6,464 nucleotides of DNA from an uncultured Lachnospiraceae bacterium. Its GTDB lineage: Bacteria; Bacillota_A; Clostridia; Lachnospirales; Lachnospiraceae. Positions 4,592 to 6,464 of this stretch are shown here, in pieces. Within the stretch, counting starts at the first letter, position 1. Every line of letters begins with the position of its first letter. A program made the position numbers and the translations under genes. The stretch covers positions 1 to 6,464 of the forward strand of contig CAMWMM010000297.1 of assembly GCA_947175285.1 (NCBI GenBank), given 5' to 3'. Below the pieces are notes generated by a model, which saw only the letters and a list, made by a program, of their open reading frames with translations, ran no database searches and was not told the DNA's origin.

Positions 4592-6464
4592 CTACATCAC
4601 ATCCGGTAAAATATGATGGTCAATTAACAGCTTCTCGACTACTGTCCCTTTTACCACACGAACCAGCGGCTTTTTCAGTGCATTTAACGGTCCCGGCAGT
4701 TCAATGTCAAGCGGAGATTTGCCGTCCATCAGCTTCACGGAACTGTCTAAGAGTTCGCGGATATCGTAAACACTTCCCCATACTTCCGGTACGCCCCTGT
4801 CTACGCCAAGCAGTCCGTAAACGGCTTCCATAGCAGTTCTGACTGAGTATTCTGTCGTGAAAACAGTATCTCTCGGCGTTTCTGCAAACTGTCCTAAGAA
4901 CGCAAAGTTTACACAGCCATCCGGAATGACATCAGGGCGGTCGCCCTTTGTTCTCGGCATAAAGAATGCGGTAATATAGGGCATCATTGTCGGTACACAG
5001 ATTGCGCTCTTTTCAGCAAGTTCCGGTATCTCCTCTACCGGAACACCCAGATGATACAACCATTCTTCCGTAATCTCTTTTCCGGTGCAGTCCCGCATCG
5101 GTTTCTTCACATAGTCTCCGGGAACATCTGTAAAGAGTCCGTAAACCCATACACAGACATTATCTTTATCCTGCTCTTTAAACTGTCCCTGTCTGTTAAT
5201 CGTCCAGCTAAGCAGCCAGCTCGAATCCTGACAACTTACAATACCGCCCGTTACGACTTTGCCGCTCTTCGGGTCACGTTTACAGATGTTTTTAATATAA
5301 GGGATGATTTTATCATCTAATGTTGTAATGGTCGCGGATTCCCAATTGGTCTTTGATATATCCGAACAGAATTTTTCCGGACGTCCGAAAGAAGGATCCT
5401 GCTTCGCAATATTCTTCCAAAGATTCCAACAGCCGCTTGTACGTACTTCAGCATCGCCGTTCGGTGCATGGTTCTGGTCGCCGTAAATCGTACCTTCCGT
5501 ACAGCTTCCGTTTGTTACGAATACAAGGTCGTTTTCCGAAAGAACAATGCCCTGCTCCACGCCTTTGACTTTACATTCAATCGCCGTAGCAACCTTTTTA
5601 CCTTCTTTGATATCGAAAATGACATTTGTCACTTCCGTATTGAACTGGAAATCCACGCCTGCTGCTTCCAGATATTTCTGCATCGGAAGAATCAATGATT
5701 CATACTGATTGTATTTCGTAAATTTCAAGGCGCTGAAATCTGGAAGTCCGGCAATATGATGGATGAATCTCTGGAAATACAGTTTCATCTCCAAAGCGCT
5801 GTGCCAGTTCTCAAACGCAAACATCGTTCTCCAATACAGCCAGAATGTGGAGTTAAATACTTCCTCGTCAAATACATCTTCAATTGTCTTATCATATAAA
5901 TCTTCATCCTTCGTCATGAAAAGCTTCATGATTTCCATACAGCCTTTCTGACTTAAATTGAACTTTCCATCCGTATGCGCATCTTTTCCTCTGTCAAGAG
6001 TTGCCCTGCATAAAGAGTAATTAGGGTCGCGCTTATTGAGCCAGTAATATTCATCCAGTACGGAAGCGCCCGGCATCTCAAGCGAAGGTATGCTTCTGAA
6101 CAAATCCCACAGACATTCAAAATGATTCTCCATTTCCCTTCCGCCGCGCATGATATAGCCGCGGGTTGAATCATAGATACCATCACAGGCTCCTCCGGCA
6201 ATATCCATAGCTTCTAATATATGAATATGGGAACCCGGCATCTGTCCGTCCCTTACAAGAAAACACGCTGCCGCTAAGGATGCAAGACCGCTGCCGACTA
6301 AGTAAGCATTCTTTTCATCTACGCTTTCCGGTTTCTCCGGTCTGGCAAATGCTTCATAATTTCCGTTGCTATAATAAATTCATTTGCTGTTCTTTTCATT
6401 TTTCCCAAGTTCGGTATTCCGGTAATCACTGTCAATTGTCGTATATTTCTTTGTCTGTTTCTTT
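4592..6464 (-). CDS. ohyA: Oleate hydratase family protein (fatty-acid double-bond hydratase), interrupted by an in-frame TGA and partial at the 5' end
   Basis: FAD-dependent oleate hydratases ('myosin-cross-reactive antigen' family) add water to cis-9 double bonds, turning oleate into 10-hydroxystearate and detoxifying unsaturated fatty acids. Numbering from IYYSNGNYEAFARPEKP (codon 6379-6377 as 1), 595 residues are open, close to the family length. The FAD-binding Rossmann motif VGSGLASLAAACFL is at 28-41 and GGACDG at 62-67. The RGGREM loop is at 78-83 with catalytic Glu82; Tyr201 (EMKLYFQRF) matches the second catalytic residue; CVNFAFLGQFAETP follows near 489. The codon before IYYS is TGA (6382-6380). 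The same frame stays open for 27 Lys-rich codons upstream (TTIDSDYRNTELGKN) to the window edge and looks like an N-terminal extension. No ATG, GTG, TTG or CTG occurs until 6241, past the Rossmann motif. The stop is TAG. Either a fresh nonsense mutation, a sequence error, readthrough, or an ATT start; family call is very secure, intactness is not. Confidence 0.9.
6380..6382 (-). other. In-frame TGA codon inside the oleate hydratase reading frame
   Basis: The minus-strand codon TGA lies between AAC AGC AAA and ATT TAT TAT AGC, with both sides in the same frame. It falls exactly at the border of a Lys/Asn-rich N-terminal extension and the conserved YYSNGNYEAFARP core. A single base change from CGA, AGA, GGA, TGG, TGC, TGT, TTA or TCA would produce it. 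No frameshift is needed to join the two parts. Confidence 0.85.

Noticed and set aside
4592..6241. Taking the ATG at 6241 as the start of oleate hydratase (549 residues)
   Set aside because: That methionine is residue 47 of the conserved core, after the Rossmann motif VGSGLASLAAACFL. Starting there would remove the FAD-binding strand, while clear family sequence continues upstream to 6379.
6380..6382. Selenocysteine insertion or a reassigned TGA codon
   Set aside because: No SECIS-like hairpin is evident just downstream, the position is not catalytic, and no other gene in the window has an in-frame TGA. The four visible gene ends use TAA or TAG, but that is too few to suggest a changed code.

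Overview
The window looks like chromosomal DNA from a gut Clostridia, most likely a member of the Lachnospiraceae. This is inferred from moderate-to-low GC, strong AGGAGG-type ribosome binding sites, AT-rich spacers with Gram-positive style promoters, and the style of the proteins (MATE, MntP, GGDEF and oleate hydratase types common in that family). All five genes lie on the minus strand, so transcription runs from high to low coordinates. No tRNA, rRNA, CRISPR array, insertion sequence or phage gene was seen. No gene-free stretch exceeds 300 bases; the longest is about 174 bases (4418-4591).

In transcription order: (1) 6464-4592, a fatty-acid double-bond hydratase (oleate hydratase family, OhyA). 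Its frame is interrupted by an in-frame TGA at 6382-6380, just before the conserved N-terminus. It ends in a hairpin terminator at 4540-4508. (2) 4417-2678, a soluble diguanylate cyclase with PAS-like regions, a canonical GGDEF domain without the inhibitory site, and a GAF-like C-terminus. It has its own extended -10 promoter. (3) A 146-base spacer holding a strong 13-bp inverted repeat (terminator or operator) that overlaps a perfect TATAAT, followed by a structured leader. (4) mntP (2531-1941), a manganese efflux pump, then 38 bases later a MATE-family exporter (1902-538); these are probably one transcript. (5) 424-1, the N-terminal 141 codons of a lipoprotein substrate-binding protein, probably of a sugar ABC transporter, running off the left edge.

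The genes do not form one pathway. Membrane export (mntP plus MATE), c-di-GMP signalling, fatty-acid hydration (detoxification of unsaturated host or dietary fatty acids) and sugar uptake are separate units. The point most worth a second look is the broken or unusually started oleate hydratase: there is no ATG, GTG, TTG or CTG between the TGA and a methionine that lies beyond the FAD-binding motif, while the rest of the frame, including the catalytic residues, is intact.
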